Source: an uncultured bacterium
GTDB lineage: Bacteria > Acidobacteriota > Aminicenantia > Aminicenantales > Saccharicenantaceae
NCBI GenBank assembly: GCA_937920515.1
Contig: CALEUG010000010.1
Location: 1-64,000, forward strand
DNA: 64,000 bases
Direction: 5' to 3'
In this document: piece after piece, positions 25,112 to 34,491 of the stretch
Position numbering within the stretch: position 1 is the stretch's first letter
Layout: every line of letters begins with the position of its first letter
Notes under the pieces: generated by a model
The model's database searches: none
What the model was told of the DNA's origin: nothing
Seen by the model: the letters and a program-made list of their open reading frames with translations, nothing else
Translations under genes and position numbers: made by a program

Positions 25112-26605
25112 TCAGAGGCTGTCCTCTTCTTCCTCGCTCTCGCGGAATAACCGGTCTCCCAGTGTTTCCCCGATAAAGAAGTAAAAAAGGAAAAAGTAGA
25201 AAAAGGTCACGATCAACAGGTAGAGCAACAGGCCGCTGCCGGCCAGTCCGAAGAGCTTAAAGATGGTGGTCTGCATCGACCTGGCCGCTATCCAGATGGA
25301 AACCAGCCAGAACATGACCAGGAAAAGAAGGTCAAACATCTTGGCCTTGACAAAATTCTTGAAGCCCAGTGGAGGCAAAGGACGGGCTTCCCCGGATTGG
25401 ATAGCTGCGGAAATGGCCCGGCCGGTCGCGGCCGGTTCGGCCGTCTCCCGGAAAATCTCCCCGGTTCCGCTTTCAATTTCTTCCTCTTCTCTTTCTAACT
25501 CTTCTTCCAGTTCCAGCTCGACCTCGCTGCCTGTCTCTTCTCCGGATTCAGCCGCCTCCAGTCCACTCCGGGTCAGCCTCTCCGGAAAACCCATGGTGGG
25601 CTCGGTCGGCATCTTTTCCTCCTCCGGCCAGAGTTCATCCGTTTCAACTTCAACCTTTTCCCTGGCCTTAGCTTCGCTGCCACCCCCGGCACCGGTGAGC
25701 AATTCGGTGGAGGCTGTCTTAACCTCTTTAATCCAGGAAGGAACTTCGCCCGTTCCTTCTGCGCCCTTTCCCGAAGCCTTCAACTTCTCCTTAAGATGTT
25801 CCTTTTCTTTTTCTTCAAGCACCCTGAAGAAATCTTCCACTTCTCTCCGGCCCAGTTCGGTGGTGGCCCCTATCTTATCCAGCTCGGCTGACTCAAAAGC
25901 AGGAGAAACCGCCTCTTCTTCACTCTCTTCCACTTCGTACGATTCAGCCGCTACCCTTCTTTCCTTAAGCGCCAGCTCTTCTACCATCCGGGTGACCAGA
26001 CCGGGCAGCGTTTCCGCTGGAGTTTCCCCGGCTTCTTCCTTTTCCTCTTTTCGGCGCAGTTCTTCTACTATCCTGGTGACCACTCCCGGACCTTTCTCTG
26101 CCTGTTCTTCTGGCCCGGCTACACCCTCTGACAGCACTTCCTTTTTTATTTTCTCCACCAGGTAATCTTCCATTTTGGGTGATATTGCCTGTTGTTGTCC
26201 CGGGGTTTCCGGCTCTGGCTTTCCGGGAAAAAGCAACTTCTCTTCTTCCGGTAATGAAAGGTCCCGGGATTTTATTTTCTTGCGGGCAGCAGCGGTAATT
26301 TTTTCAACCTCAGCCTCTTCCAGCAGAGCCGTGTCTTCTGTCAAAATAACTTCTCCCGTCGCTTCCCCTGTTTCTTCTTCCGGCTCCGGTTCTTCAGCGA
26401 TTTCTCCCGGTTCTGTCTCGAGCTCCTCTTCAGCCGGGAATTCCGACTCCTCTTTTTGCCGGTCATCTTCTATGATTTTGTCACCCGGAATTTCTTCTTC
26501 TATCTCTTCGTCCTCGGGGAAAAGAAGCTGGGTTCCGCAGTTCTTGCAGTACTGGTCCTGATCGCTTATTAAGGCCCGGCAGTAGGGACAGCGCTTGATG
26601 CCCAT
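25112..26605 (-). CDS. Acidic zinc-ribbon protein with C-terminal RDD-like membrane domain
   Basis: This 497-residue protein has a zinc ribbon at the N-terminus (C6, C9, C20, C23), a very long Glu-rich, low-complexity linker (about 30-415) and two hydrophobic helices (about 425-450 and 458-482), then an acidic tail. The ending GETLGDRLF resembles part of the RDD family. The linker repeats short segments such as TRIVEELRRKEEKEE and TRMVEELALKER, each preceded by PGVV or PGLV. The layout suggests a cytoplasmic scaffold tethered to the membrane; function is unknown. The minus-strand ATG at 26605 has no strong ribosome site. Confidence 0.75.
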   Translation of the reverse strand: MGIKRCPYCRALISDQDQYCKNCGTQLLFPEDEEIEEEIPGDKIIEDDRQKEESEFPAEEELETEPGEIAEEPEPEEETGEATGEVILTEDTALLEEAEVEKITAAARKKIKSRDLSLPEEEKLLFPGKPEPETPGQQQAISPKMEDYLVEKIKKEVLSEGVAGPEEQAEKGPGVVTRIVEELRRKEEKEEAGETPAETLPGLVTRMVEELALKERRVAAESYEVEESEEEAVSPAFESAELDKIGATTELGRREVEDFFRVLEEKEKEHLKEKLKASGKGAEGTGEVPSWIKEVKTASTELLTGAGGGSEAKAREKVEVETDELWPEEEKMPTEPTMGFPERLTRSGLEAAESGEETGSEVELELEEELEREEEEIESGTGEIFRETAEPAATGRAISAAIQSGEARPLPPLGFKNFVKAKMFDLLFLVMFWLVSIWIAARSMQTTIFKLFGLAGSGLLLYLLIVTFFYFFLFYFFIGETLGDRLFRESEEEEDSL

Positions 26606-26736
26606 AATGTTTTCGCTGTTTTATTTATAAAACTAAAAAAATTTCCTGTCAATTAAATTTTTCCCCGGTCAGATCAACCCGTTTTTCTTCTCTTTTTCCC
26701 GGCCCGGGTGAAAATTGCAGGCCGCCATATTTCCGG

Positions 26737-26764
26737 TTGACAGGCGGAGCGATTTGGATAAAAT
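26737..26764 (+). promoter_or_regulatory. Sigma-70 promoter of tRNA-Val
   Basis: TTGACA (26737-26742), a 16-base spacer and TAAAAT (26759-26764) end 14 bases before the tRNA. Confidence 0.8.
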
Positions 26765-26778
26765 TAAATCAGCCGGGT

Positions 26779-26853
26779 GGGCGATTAACTCAGTGGCAGA
26801 GTGCTACCTTCACACGGTAGAAGTCAGAGGTTCAAATCCTCTATCGCCCACCA
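26779..26853 (+). tRNA. tRNA-Val (anticodon CAC)
   Basis: The 75-base sequence folds as a standard cloverleaf. The acceptor stem is GGGCGAT with ATCGCCC, the anticodon stem is CTACC with GGTAG around loop TTCACAC, and the T arm is AGAGG-TTCAAAT-CCTCT. Discriminator A and an encoded CCA end are present. Anticodon CAC reads GTG valine codons. Confidence 0.96.
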
Positions 26854-26982
26854 TTCAAACCTCCTTTAGCGCAAGAATAACAAATTATTCAAGTTTTTGA
26901 ACCGGAATTCAAATTTATGAATTTTAACGACCAATGAATATTCTATTTTACCTATTTTCAATAACTTAAATAACCACTGGTT

Positions 26983-26998
26983 TGGCACGATAATTGCT
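26983..26998 (+). promoter_or_regulatory. Sigma-54 (RpoN) promoter of TonB receptor B
   Basis: TTGGCACG-N4-TTGCT is a near-perfect -24/-12 element, with 10 bases between GG and GC. Transcription would start near 27009, giving a leader of about 142 nt. Inverted repeats TTCAA-N4-TTGAA (26888-26901) and AATTCA-N6-TGAATT (26906-26923) lie 60-100 bases upstream, a plausible place for activator binding. Confidence 0.85.
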
Positions 26999-27084
26999 AT
27001 TAATAAAAGGCGATGAATGATAATTTATATCAGAGGAGGTGATAAGCAGAAAGGCAGCAAAATTTTCCTGCTTAATTATGGGCC

Positions 27085-27106
27085 GGGATGGCTGGCAGGC
27101 CATCCC
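27085..27106 (+). other. Leader hairpin of TonB receptor B
   Basis: GGGATGGC and GCCATCCC form a perfect 8-bp stem with a 6-base loop in the untranslated leader, 44 bases before the start codon. No T tract follows, so it is not a terminator. Confidence 0.5.
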
Positions 27107-27150
27107 AGGGTGATGGGACAAGAAATCATTCGAAAGGAGAACTGATTCGA

Positions 27151-30100
27151 ATGAGGAACAAACTTCTTATTTTTGCTTTGCTCGTCTTGCTGGCTGGTGG
27201 CACAGCCCTGGCTCAGATCAACCCCGAAGGCAAGATTACCGGAAAGGTCAGCGATGACCAGGGTAATCCCCTCCCGGGCGTGACGGTTGAAGCCACCAGC
27301 CCCAGACTGGTCGGAAAAGCCGCTACCGTGACCGACGCCACCGGTACTTTCCGGTTGCTGGCTCTTCCTTCCGGAACTTATGAACTGGTATTCACTCTGC
27401 CCGGTTTCAAAACTCTGGTCAGAAAGGATATCATCCTCCAGCTTTCCCAGACGCTGGTCCTGAACGTGACCATGGAACCGGCCGCCATTGAGGAACAGGT
27501 GACCGTTGTCGGACAGAGCCCGCTCATTGACGTAAAGAGCACGGTTAAGGGCGCTGTACTGACCAAGGAAGTTTTCCTGAGCCTGCCCCGTGGCCGCAAT
27601 TTTGAATCGCTGATCACAACGGTGCCCGGCGTTTCCAGCGAGGGCAGAGCCGGCGGTATCTCCATTGACGGTGCTTCCGGCGCCGAGAATATGTGGTATG
27701 TCGACGGCACCAACGTCACTGAAATCCACGTGGGAACCAGGGCCCAGAACGTCGTCCTGGAACTGGTTGACGAGTTGAAGGTCACCGCTTCCGGCTACAA
27801 TGCCGAGTTCGGTGGCTCCATGGGTGGCGTGGTCAACGTCGTCACCCGTTCCGGTGGCAACACCTTCCGCGGTGATGTCATCGGCTTTTACGAGAACAAC
27901 AAGCTCTGGATGCAGGGTAAAGCCAGAGATTACCTGCGGCTTAACCCCTACGACCCGACAACTCTGAATTACGAGTACGTCAACAATGACGACCTTTACT
28001 TTAACGGCGGGAAAGATAGGGACAAGTACTACCGGATGGAAGGTGTCTTCAGCCTCGGCGGCTACATCATCAAGGACAGGCTGTGGTTCTTCGGTTCTTT
28101 TAACCCCATCTATTCCCAGACCAACGCCCTGCGTGATTTCAACCAGAGATCCGGCCCCTTCTACAACTTCATTCAGTGGTATAGATATGATAACGCTTCC
28201 ATCAAGTTAACCGCCGCCCCGATGATCGGCCTCAGGCTGTCCGCCAGCTACGTCAACAACTTCTACCGGTACAAGGGCGCCATCCCCAGCATCGCCGGAA
28301 CCGGTAACCCGGCTACCCCTTACTACCAGGATGGCTATGACTATCCCAATTTCTCGGCCGCTTTCACCGCTGACTATTCCGGCAAGAACAACCTGCTGGT
28401 CTCCTTGAGAGCCGGCTGGCACAGGCAGGACATCGGCAACCAGGGCATCAAGCCCCCGGCTGGACCGACCTACTACTTCAACGTTACCAACACAATATAT
28501 CAGAGCCTCTATCAGGATATGGGCAGGCTCGACCTGGTTAAATATGCCGGCTGGGCCAGTGCTGCCACCTGGCTCAACCTTAAGAAAGAGCTGAGGGAAA
28601 AAGTCAGCAGTAACCTTGATGCCACCTACTACCTTAACCTGGCCGGCGAGCATGCCTGGAAAGCAGGTGTCCAGTTCATCTGGCTGCATGAAAATTACGG
28701 CTACACGCCGGATGCTCCCCGTATTAACCTCTACTGGAACCGATCTTCTACCTTTGGTCGCGGCACCTACGGCTATTACATCATCAGGCACGGCTACAAA
28801 TCTTATCCCTATGGCTGGGCCTGGAACATCCACAGCAATAACTGGGCCCTTTACCTCCAGGATTCCTGGACCATCGCCAACCGGCTTACCATTAATTTCG
28901 GTGTCAGGACAGAGTACGAGTACATCCCGTCCTTCGACCCGACCTATGACATCACCCCCATCAAGTTTGACTTCGCCGACAAGCTGGCTCCGAGACTGGG
29001 CCTGGTTTATGACGTCTTCGGCGATTCCAGCCTGAAGGTGTTCGGCAGCTTCGGCATCTACTACGACGTTATGAAGCTCTACATGGCCGAAGGCGCCTTC
29101 GGCGGTTTCAAGTGGAAAAACAGCTACTTCGCCCTGAACGAGCTCGACTGGACTCTGATCGCCGCTAACTTCATCAATACCGGAAACTTTGAAGACCTGG
29201 CTGACCAGGCTCCGGGCAACAACCAGTACCTGGGCACCATCGACTTTCGTCATCCTTCTTTCGATGCCGTTGACCCCTCCATGAAGCCGGTTTCCCAGAT
29301 GGAAATTTCCTTCGGCGCCGAAAAGAAGATCCTTGAAGACCTGTCCTTCTCGGCCCGGGCTGTTTACAAGCACCTGATCAGAACCATCGAAGACATCGGC
29401 GCCTACGAAGAAACAGCTCCCGGACAGTTTGCCGAAATCTACATGTTTGCCAACCCCGGCTACGGCTGGGCCAGACCTGTGTCCAAAGGTGGAAAAATTT
29501 CTGATGAATACTGGCCAATGCCAAAGGCCAAGAGAGACTATTACGGCCTGAACCTGGCCCTGGAAAAAAGATTCAGCCACAACTGGCAGGGTGGCCTAAA
29601 CTACACCCTGAGCCGTGTCCAGGGTAACTACGGCGGCCTGGCCAGCTCCGACGAAGAAGGCCGCGTGTCGCCCAACGTCAATAGATACTTCGACTACTGG
29701 TTCATGCCCTATAAAGCTGACGGAACAGAGCTGAGCGGACCACTACCTCACGACAGAACCCATTACATCAAGGCTTACGGCTCCTACGTGTTCCCCTTCG
29801 GCCTGACCGTCGGTGTGACTGCCTACGCCAGGAGCGGCTATCCGCTGAGCACCAGGATCAACCTGTGCAACGCCTACATGTGGCCCAACGGCTACGGCGA
29901 CCTGGGCCGCCTGCCCTGGAACGTCTGGGCCGATGTTTACCTTGAGTACACGCTGCGCTTTGCCGGCAAGTACGGAGTGGGCATCAACCTCCAGGTCAAC
30001 AATATCACCAACACCAAGTCCATAACCGGAAAAGTTTATGACCTGAACAGAGTCGGTACCCGTTATTATGTTTATCAGCCCGGGACCAGCACTCTTGTTG

Positions 30101-30291
30101 ATTTTGAAGCTGACATGCTGGCCGGAACCTTCCAGAACTACTGGTACGAATACTTCTCCAACAGAAACCTGGACCTCGACGGCAACCCCAACACCTCCAC
30201 CAACCCGCTCGACCCGCATCCCGCTTTCGGCTGGTGGTCTTCCAGATTCGGCACCTGGTCGATGAGACTGGGCTTCAAGTTCACCTTCTAA
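27151..30291 (+). CDS. Oar-like TonB-dependent receptor (block B)
   Basis: This 1046-residue outer-membrane receptor has a signal peptide (1-22, ending ALAQ), a carboxypeptidase-regulatory-like domain (about 27-107), a plug domain (about 125-235, with MWYVDGTNV and NVVTRSGGN) and a large barrel ending in Phe (LGFKFTF). I start it at the ATG at 27151 with GAAAGGAG upstream, because the frame from 27088 adds residues before the signal peptide. No SusD gene is adjacent. It is predicted to be sigma-54 dependent and ends at a strong terminator. The ligand is unknown. It pairs with the block B genes at 31068-36582. Confidence 0.93.
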   Translation: MRNKLLIFALLVLLAGGTALAQINPEGKITGKVSDDQGNPLPGVTVEATSPRLVGKAATVTDATGTFRLLALPSGTYELVFTLPGFKTLVRKDIILQLSQTLVLNVTMEPAAIEEQVTVVGQSPLIDVKSTVKGAVLTKEVFLSLPRGRNFESLITTVPGVSSEGRAGGISIDGASGAENMWYVDGTNVTEIHVGTRAQNVVLELVDELKVTASGYNAEFGGSMGGVVNVVTRSGGNTFRGDVIGFYENNKLWMQGKARDYLRLNPYDPTTLNYEYVNNDDLYFNGGKDRDKYYRMEGVFSLGGYIIKDRLWFFGSFNPIYSQTNALRDFNQRSGPFYNFIQWYRYDNASIKLTAAPMIGLRLSASYVNNFYRYKGAIPSIAGTGNPATPYYQDGYDYPNFSAAFTADYSGKNNLLVSLRAGWHRQDIGNQGIKPPAGPTYYFNVTNTIYQSLYQDMGRLDLVKYAGWASAATWLNLKKELREKVSSNLDATYYLNLAGEHAWKAGVQFIWLHENYGYTPDAPRINLYWNRSSTFGRGTYGYYIIRHGYKSYPYGWAWNIHSNNWALYLQDSWTIANRLTINFGVRTEYEYIPSFDPTYDITPIKFDFADKLAPRLGLVYDVFGDSSLKVFGSFGIYYDVMKLYMAEGAFGGFKWKNSYFALNELDWTLIAANFINTGNFEDLADQAPGNNQYLGTIDFRHPSFDAVDPSMKPVSQMEISFGAEKKILEDLSFSARAVYKHLIRTIEDIGAYEETAPGQFAEIYMFANPGYGWARPVSKGGKISDEYWPMPKAKRDYYGLNLALEKRFSHNWQGGLNYTLSRVQGNYGGLASSDEEGRVSPNVNRYFDYWFMPYKADGTELSGPLPHDRTHYIKAYGSYVFPFGLTVGVTAYARSGYPLSTRINLCNAYMWPNGYGDLGRLPWNVWADVYLEYTLRFAGKYGVGINLQVNNITNTKSITGKVYDLNRVGTRYYVYQPGTSTLVDFEADMLAGTFQNYWYEYFSNRNLDLDGNPNTSTNPLDPHPAFGWWSSRFGTWSMRLGFKFTF

Positions 30292-30312
30292 GCTGAGTTA
30301 AAGCAGAAGCTC

Positions 30313-30354
30313 AAGCCCGTCCCCGCCTTCCGGCGGGGACGGGCTTTTTATTTT
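30313..30354 (+). terminator. Rho-independent terminator of TonB receptor B
   Basis: A 14-bp GC-rich stem (30314-30327 with 30332-30345) with loop TTCC is followed by TTTTATTTT. Confidence 0.95.
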
Positions 30355-31067
30355 ACCTCGATAAGTGGAGTGGACTGTTCTTTTATCTTACGAGAAATGA
30401 TGTGTTCCACACCATTTTACCCCTGGCTTTCACATTACCGACACAACATTAAACTTAAAACTTACATTTTCAATTTTCCTCGAAGCAGACCTGGAAATTT
30501 CCGTCTCCCTGGAAAATATCTCCTGAGTATTGCTAAAGACAGCTATTTTCTGACTTTTCGCAAGAAAGCTCAGCCCAAGATACCGAATATTCTTGAGCTC
30601 TCCCCCGATAATAAGTGAATCTCCAGCACAGCCGCGAAACCTATCTTTTCTATGTTTTACGACCTGAGTTGAAGCCACAAAGCACCTGACAGCCTGGCTA
30701 TAATAACTTCCCCGGACCCCGGTCATATTGAATTTAACCTGTTGGCTGACCTGCCAGCAGGGGCGAATATATGTCTTCCGCCATCCTGATCACCTGGCCG
30801 GACTGCCACTCGCCAGATCATGATAACATCTTCTCGCCTGTTTCCCTGAAAAACACGCCGGTCAGCTAAAGAAGCCAAAGTAAAATCATGATATGAATCG
30901 GGCCTCACAGAGATATCGAAGAGCGGGGTAAGTTGAACAGGGACCTTAAACCAACGGGAGGAACCATCATTTTTGAGAATTGAGAATCACCACAGGCTAT
31001 CTAAAGAAGGCGTGAGGGAGACAACCTAAAAAATGAAATAACATCCAGGAACCGGATATTATAAATT
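30355..31067. other. Long intergenic region, no supported gene
   Basis: This 713-base region lies between the terminator of receptor B and the end of the sulfatase-fold gene. Two minus-strand frames of 61 and 98 codons (30723-30908 and 30430-30726) overlap as ATGA, but their composition and lack of ribosome sites make them doubtful. I saw no promoter-like element that I would defend. Confidence 0.45.
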
Positions 31068-33326
31068 TCATCTCTGTCCGCCGGTCAGCTTCTTTTCCAG
31101 CCGCTCCAGCTCGCGGCGGGCCAGGCGGATGGTCTCTTCCCGGTCGCCACTTGAATTTTCCAGGTAGCGACGGAAATATTCCACGGCTTCCTCTGTCCGG
31201 CCGGCTTTCTCGTAAGCCACGGCCAGGTTGAAATAACCTGACCTGGTGGGCATGATGGACACCGCCTGCTTTAAGTAAAAAATAGCCTGGTCCTGATCGC
31301 CCAGGTAAGAGTAGGCCAGACCTGTAAATTGATACAGGCTCTGGTCGTCCGGAAATTCTTCGATAAGTTTCCTGTAAATCTCGATAGCTTCGGATAATTT
31401 ACCGACCGAGGCCAGGCTGGCCGCCAGGCTGGCTCTCAGGGTCTTGCTCTCCGGCTCCACCTCCAGCGCCTTCCGGTACAGGCTCCAGGCTTCTTCCTTC
31501 CTCCCGGCTGCATCCAGGATTCCGGCGCTGACGGTGAGGGCATCCACATTGCGGGGGTTAAGCTCCAGAACTCTTTCCATCGTCTTCAGGGCCAGCAGGA
31601 ACTTCCCGCTGACAGCATAGGTATGTCCCAGCCTGACCAGCAGGGTTTCAGAATCCGGCAGCCTTTCCAGACCCCGGGTGAGGACGGCAACGGCCTCATC
31701 CATTTTTTTCTGCCGGGCCAGGGCCAGAGCCAGATTGACATAGCTGGCGGGGGAATCCGGGGTTTCTTTGAGAATTTTTAGATAGGCCTGTTCGGCCAGG
31801 TCATATTTCTCCTGGAATTCATAGGCCTGGGCTTCCTGGATCAATCTCAGCAGATCAATTTTTTCTTTGGGGTCAGGATAGGTAGACTGTCCCCTGGCCG
31901 GGGCCAGGTTTAAGTAACCGAGCGAACGCAGCCTTTCCAGGTCTTCGGGCCGGGCCACTCCGCCTGAGGGGGAAGAGGATGAACCCAGAAGAATGCTCTC
32001 CAGCTTCTGTCTCAGTTCAACAGCCAGTTCCTGGTTGGTGGAGAAAAGATTTTTCCTTTCCCCGGGGTCGGCCCTGAGGTCATAAAGTTCCGGACGGGGC
32101 GATTGTATGAGCTTCCACCGGCCGGAAATAATTCCGACCAATTCCGACCAGCCGAAGTTCTCGCGCGGATAAAAGGTCTCTATGATAACCTCCCGGTCCT
32201 TTTTCTCCTTTTTCAGGAAATAACCCTCCAGGCTGCGACCCTGCAACCGGGTTGCTTCCTCCCCGGCCCCAACCCAGGAGAGGATGGTGGGCGCTATATC
32301 GGTCAGCCGGACCCTGGCCTCAACCACACCTGGCCTGGTAAAGACCTTTCTGCCCCAGAAAATCAAAGGCACCCTGACGGTCTCTTCATAAAGAAATATT
32401 CCGTGGCCAAGTTCCACCCGGGCACCCAGCCCTTCCCCGTGGTCGCCGGCCACGATGATTATGGTTTTACCCAAAAGGCCTTTTTCTTCCAGGGCCCGCA
32501 GGATCTGGCCCACGTAAACATCCATGTAGGCAATTTCGCCGTCGTAAGGACGGTCGCTGAATTCCCGGTTGAAGGGTGCCGGCGGGTCGTAAGGAAGATG
32601 GGGGTCAAAATAATGCACCCAGCAGAAAAATTTATAATGGCTATTGTTATCCAGCCAGCGGGCAAAACGGGAGAAAGTCTCCGCCGCCCGGCGCTCGGCG
32701 TTCATTGTCTTAAAGGGCATATCGGCCTGAAAGGTATCGTCATAAACCTCAAAGCCACGGTCGAGGCCGAAGCGGGAATCAACCGAAAAAGAAGAAACGA
32801 AAGCCGCGGTCTTATAGCCCCTTTCATTTAAGGCTTCAGTCACGGTCCTGACCCCGGCCGGCAGGTAATGTCCATTATTTCTCACCTGGTGGCGGAAGGG
32901 TTCAAGACCTGTTAAAATGGTCGCATGGGAAGGCAGGGTCAGGGGAGCCGGGCAGTAAGCGCTGGCAAATCGGATTCCTTCCCGGGCCAGCCGGTCGATG
33001 TTAGGCGTTCGGGCTCCTCTATAGCCATAGCAACCGAGATGGTCGGCCCGGGTGGTGTCAAGGGTAATAAGAAGAATATTGGCCGCCGCAAGGTTATTTC
33101 TCATGTAACCTGACTTTTTCTGGCCAAGGAAGTACCAGCCCGCCAGAAGAACCAGAACCAGGACTACTATGCTGATAATATATAAGTTGAGCTTTCTACC
33201 GCTAACTTTTAATTCAACTGCCGCTTCGCTTTTCTTTAAGCGAGCAGTTTTTTCTGCCCCGGCAGGCTGCTTGTTTCCGCTTACCTCAGACCTAATTATT
33301 CTTTTTTGCTTCTTTTTTTTTCCCAT
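31068..33326 (-). CDS. Membrane-anchored sulfatase-fold protein with TPRs (block B)
   Basis: This 752-residue paralogue of the block A protein has a Lys-rich cytoplasmic start, one membrane helix (about 47-66), an alkaline-phosphatase-superfamily domain (about 83-400) and TPRs (about 495-745). Motifs are LITLDTTRADHLGCYGYRG (86-104) and AGDHGEGLG. As in block A, the sulfatase nucleophile position is Thr (T130-L-P-S-H), so the protein is not a formylglycine sulfatase. It is the last of three minus-strand genes after the GWxTD and carboxypeptidase-regulatory/TPR genes, with a 146-base gap. The ATG at 33326 has no clear ribosome site. Confidence 0.88.
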   Translation of the reverse strand: MGKKKKQKRIIRSEVSGNKQPAGAEKTARLKKSEAAVELKVSGRKLNLYIISIVVLVLVLLAGWYFLGQKKSGYMRNNLAAANILLITLDTTRADHLGCYGYRGARTPNIDRLAREGIRFASAYCPAPLTLPSHATILTGLEPFRHQVRNNGHYLPAGVRTVTEALNERGYKTAAFVSSFSVDSRFGLDRGFEVYDDTFQADMPFKTMNAERRAAETFSRFARWLDNNSHYKFFCWVHYFDPHLPYDPPAPFNREFSDRPYDGEIAYMDVYVGQILRALEEKGLLGKTIIIVAGDHGEGLGARVELGHGIFLYEETVRVPLIFWGRKVFTRPGVVEARVRLTDIAPTILSWVGAGEEATRLQGRSLEGYFLKKEKKDREVIIETFYPRENFGWSELVGIISGRWKLIQSPRPELYDLRADPGERKNLFSTNQELAVELRQKLESILLGSSSSPSGGVARPEDLERLRSLGYLNLAPARGQSTYPDPKEKIDLLRLIQEAQAYEFQEKYDLAEQAYLKILKETPDSPASYVNLALALARQKKMDEAVAVLTRGLERLPDSETLLVRLGHTYAVSGKFLLALKTMERVLELNPRNVDALTVSAGILDAAGRKEEAWSLYRKALEVEPESKTLRASLAASLASVGKLSEAIEIYRKLIEEFPDDQSLYQFTGLAYSYLGDQDQAIFYLKQAVSIMPTRSGYFNLAVAYEKAGRTEEAVEYFRRYLENSSGDREETIRLARRELERLEKKLTGGQR

Positions 33327-33472
33327 AAGACCAGCCCGGATTGAATTTATTATTGCCCCTGTTCAATCAGCCGGGTCGATAATAATATTATACACCTCCC
33401 CACCGGCATTAAAAGCTAATGCCAAAATTCTGCCGGTTTACCTGCGGCCAGCCGGCCGGTCACTTCTGGCTT

Positions 33473-34447
33473 TTATTTCTTAATGGCCTGCAGAATCTGC
33501 TGGACCATGGCCACCCGCCGGGAATCCTGGGGTTCCAGCTGCAGGAACTTTTCAAAATATTCGATAGCCGCAGGGATGTCGTTCTTGTTAAGGGCGACAT
33601 AACCGAGTTTCAGATAGGGCTCCGGCCAGTCGGGTTTGATGCCGGAGGCCATCTTGAAATACTTTTCAGCCTCATCCAGCTTCTGGTTGGTGAAGAAGAC
33701 CTCGCCCACGTTGAAGGCCACCACCTCGTCCTGGGGCGCGGTATCGACCGATTGCTTGAAATACCTGGTGGCTTCTTCCAGGTTGTCCTGCTTGAGATAG
33801 AGCAAGCCGATGGCGGCCAGGGCCTTGGCCGTCATGCTGACTCCCATGGCCATATCGGTCCTGGCTTTTTCCATCACCTGGTTGTAATACTCCATGGCCT
33901 TATCCATCTCGCCCTTTTCCCGGTAGCAATCGCCGATGTTGAGCAAAATCTGGTAGGCGGAAGGATTCTTTTCATAAAACTGCTCGAACATGGCCAGGGC
34001 TGTATCAAACTTACCTTCTTTGAAGAACTCATTGCCCTGGTCCAGCAGTTCCAGTGAAGCCTGGTCCTGAAGCATCGGTATGCCGCCGCTGGCCTTCTGC
34101 AGCTTGATCACAATCCTCGGGTTCTTTTCCAGCTGGCTGACAGTGACTTCCTGGCTGGCCGGGGCAAACCCCTCGGCTGAAACCATCAGGCTCCAGCGAC
34201 CGGAGCCCAGGCCGATAAAAGACCACTCGCCTTTCTTGTTGGTCGTGGCTTCCAGTTTAAGGCCTCCGCCGGCATCCTGGACGTAGGTCAGAACCAGCCT
34301 GGCTCCGACCACCGGCTTGTCGTTATTGTCGAGCACCACTCCTCCCAGCCGACCGACTCCACGCCCGGCCTGAGCCAGGGCCAGGGTCGGCGACAGGAAA
34401 AATATTATTAGCAGGATTGACAGAAAACGATAGTTATTCTTTTGCAT
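33473..34447 (-). CDS. Secreted carboxypeptidase-regulatory-like / TPR protein (block B)
   Basis: This 324-residue protein has a signal peptide (1-26, ending ALAQ), a carboxypeptidase-regulatory-like domain (about 34-112) and six or so TPRs (about 130-320). The start is the ATG at 34447: GGAGG lies 5 bases upstream and itself overlaps the earlier in-frame ATG at 34459. It follows the GWxTD gene by 44 bases, as its counterpart does in block A, so the two are probably co-transcribed and may act together in the periplasm. No catalytic residues are visible. Confidence 0.87.
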   Translation of the reverse strand: MQKNNYRFLSILLIIFFLSPTLALAQAGRGVGRLGGVVLDNNDKPVVGARLVLTYVQDAGGGLKLEATTNKKGEWSFIGLGSGRWSLMVSAEGFAPASQEVTVSQLEKNPRIVIKLQKASGGIPMLQDQASLELLDQGNEFFKEGKFDTALAMFEQFYEKNPSAYQILLNIGDCYREKGEMDKAMEYYNQVMEKARTDMAMGVSMTAKALAAIGLLYLKQDNLEEATRYFKQSVDTAPQDEVVAFNVGEVFFTNQKLDEAEKYFKMASGIKPDWPEPYLKLGYVALNKNDIPAAIEYFEKFLQLEPQDSRRVAMVQQILQAIKK

Positions 34448-34491
34448 CAAGACCTCCATAAAATATTATATATCCGATCAGGGTCGATGGA

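Noticed and set aside
26715-26900. 61-codon frame over the tRNA-Val gene
   Set aside because: It is the translation of the tRNA and its promoter region, not a protein gene.
30430-30908. Two minus-strand frames (61 and 98 codons) overlapping as ATGA
   Set aside because: The overlap looks like coupling, but neither has a ribosome site or recognisable motif, and both are rich in Arg and Ser as chance frames often are.
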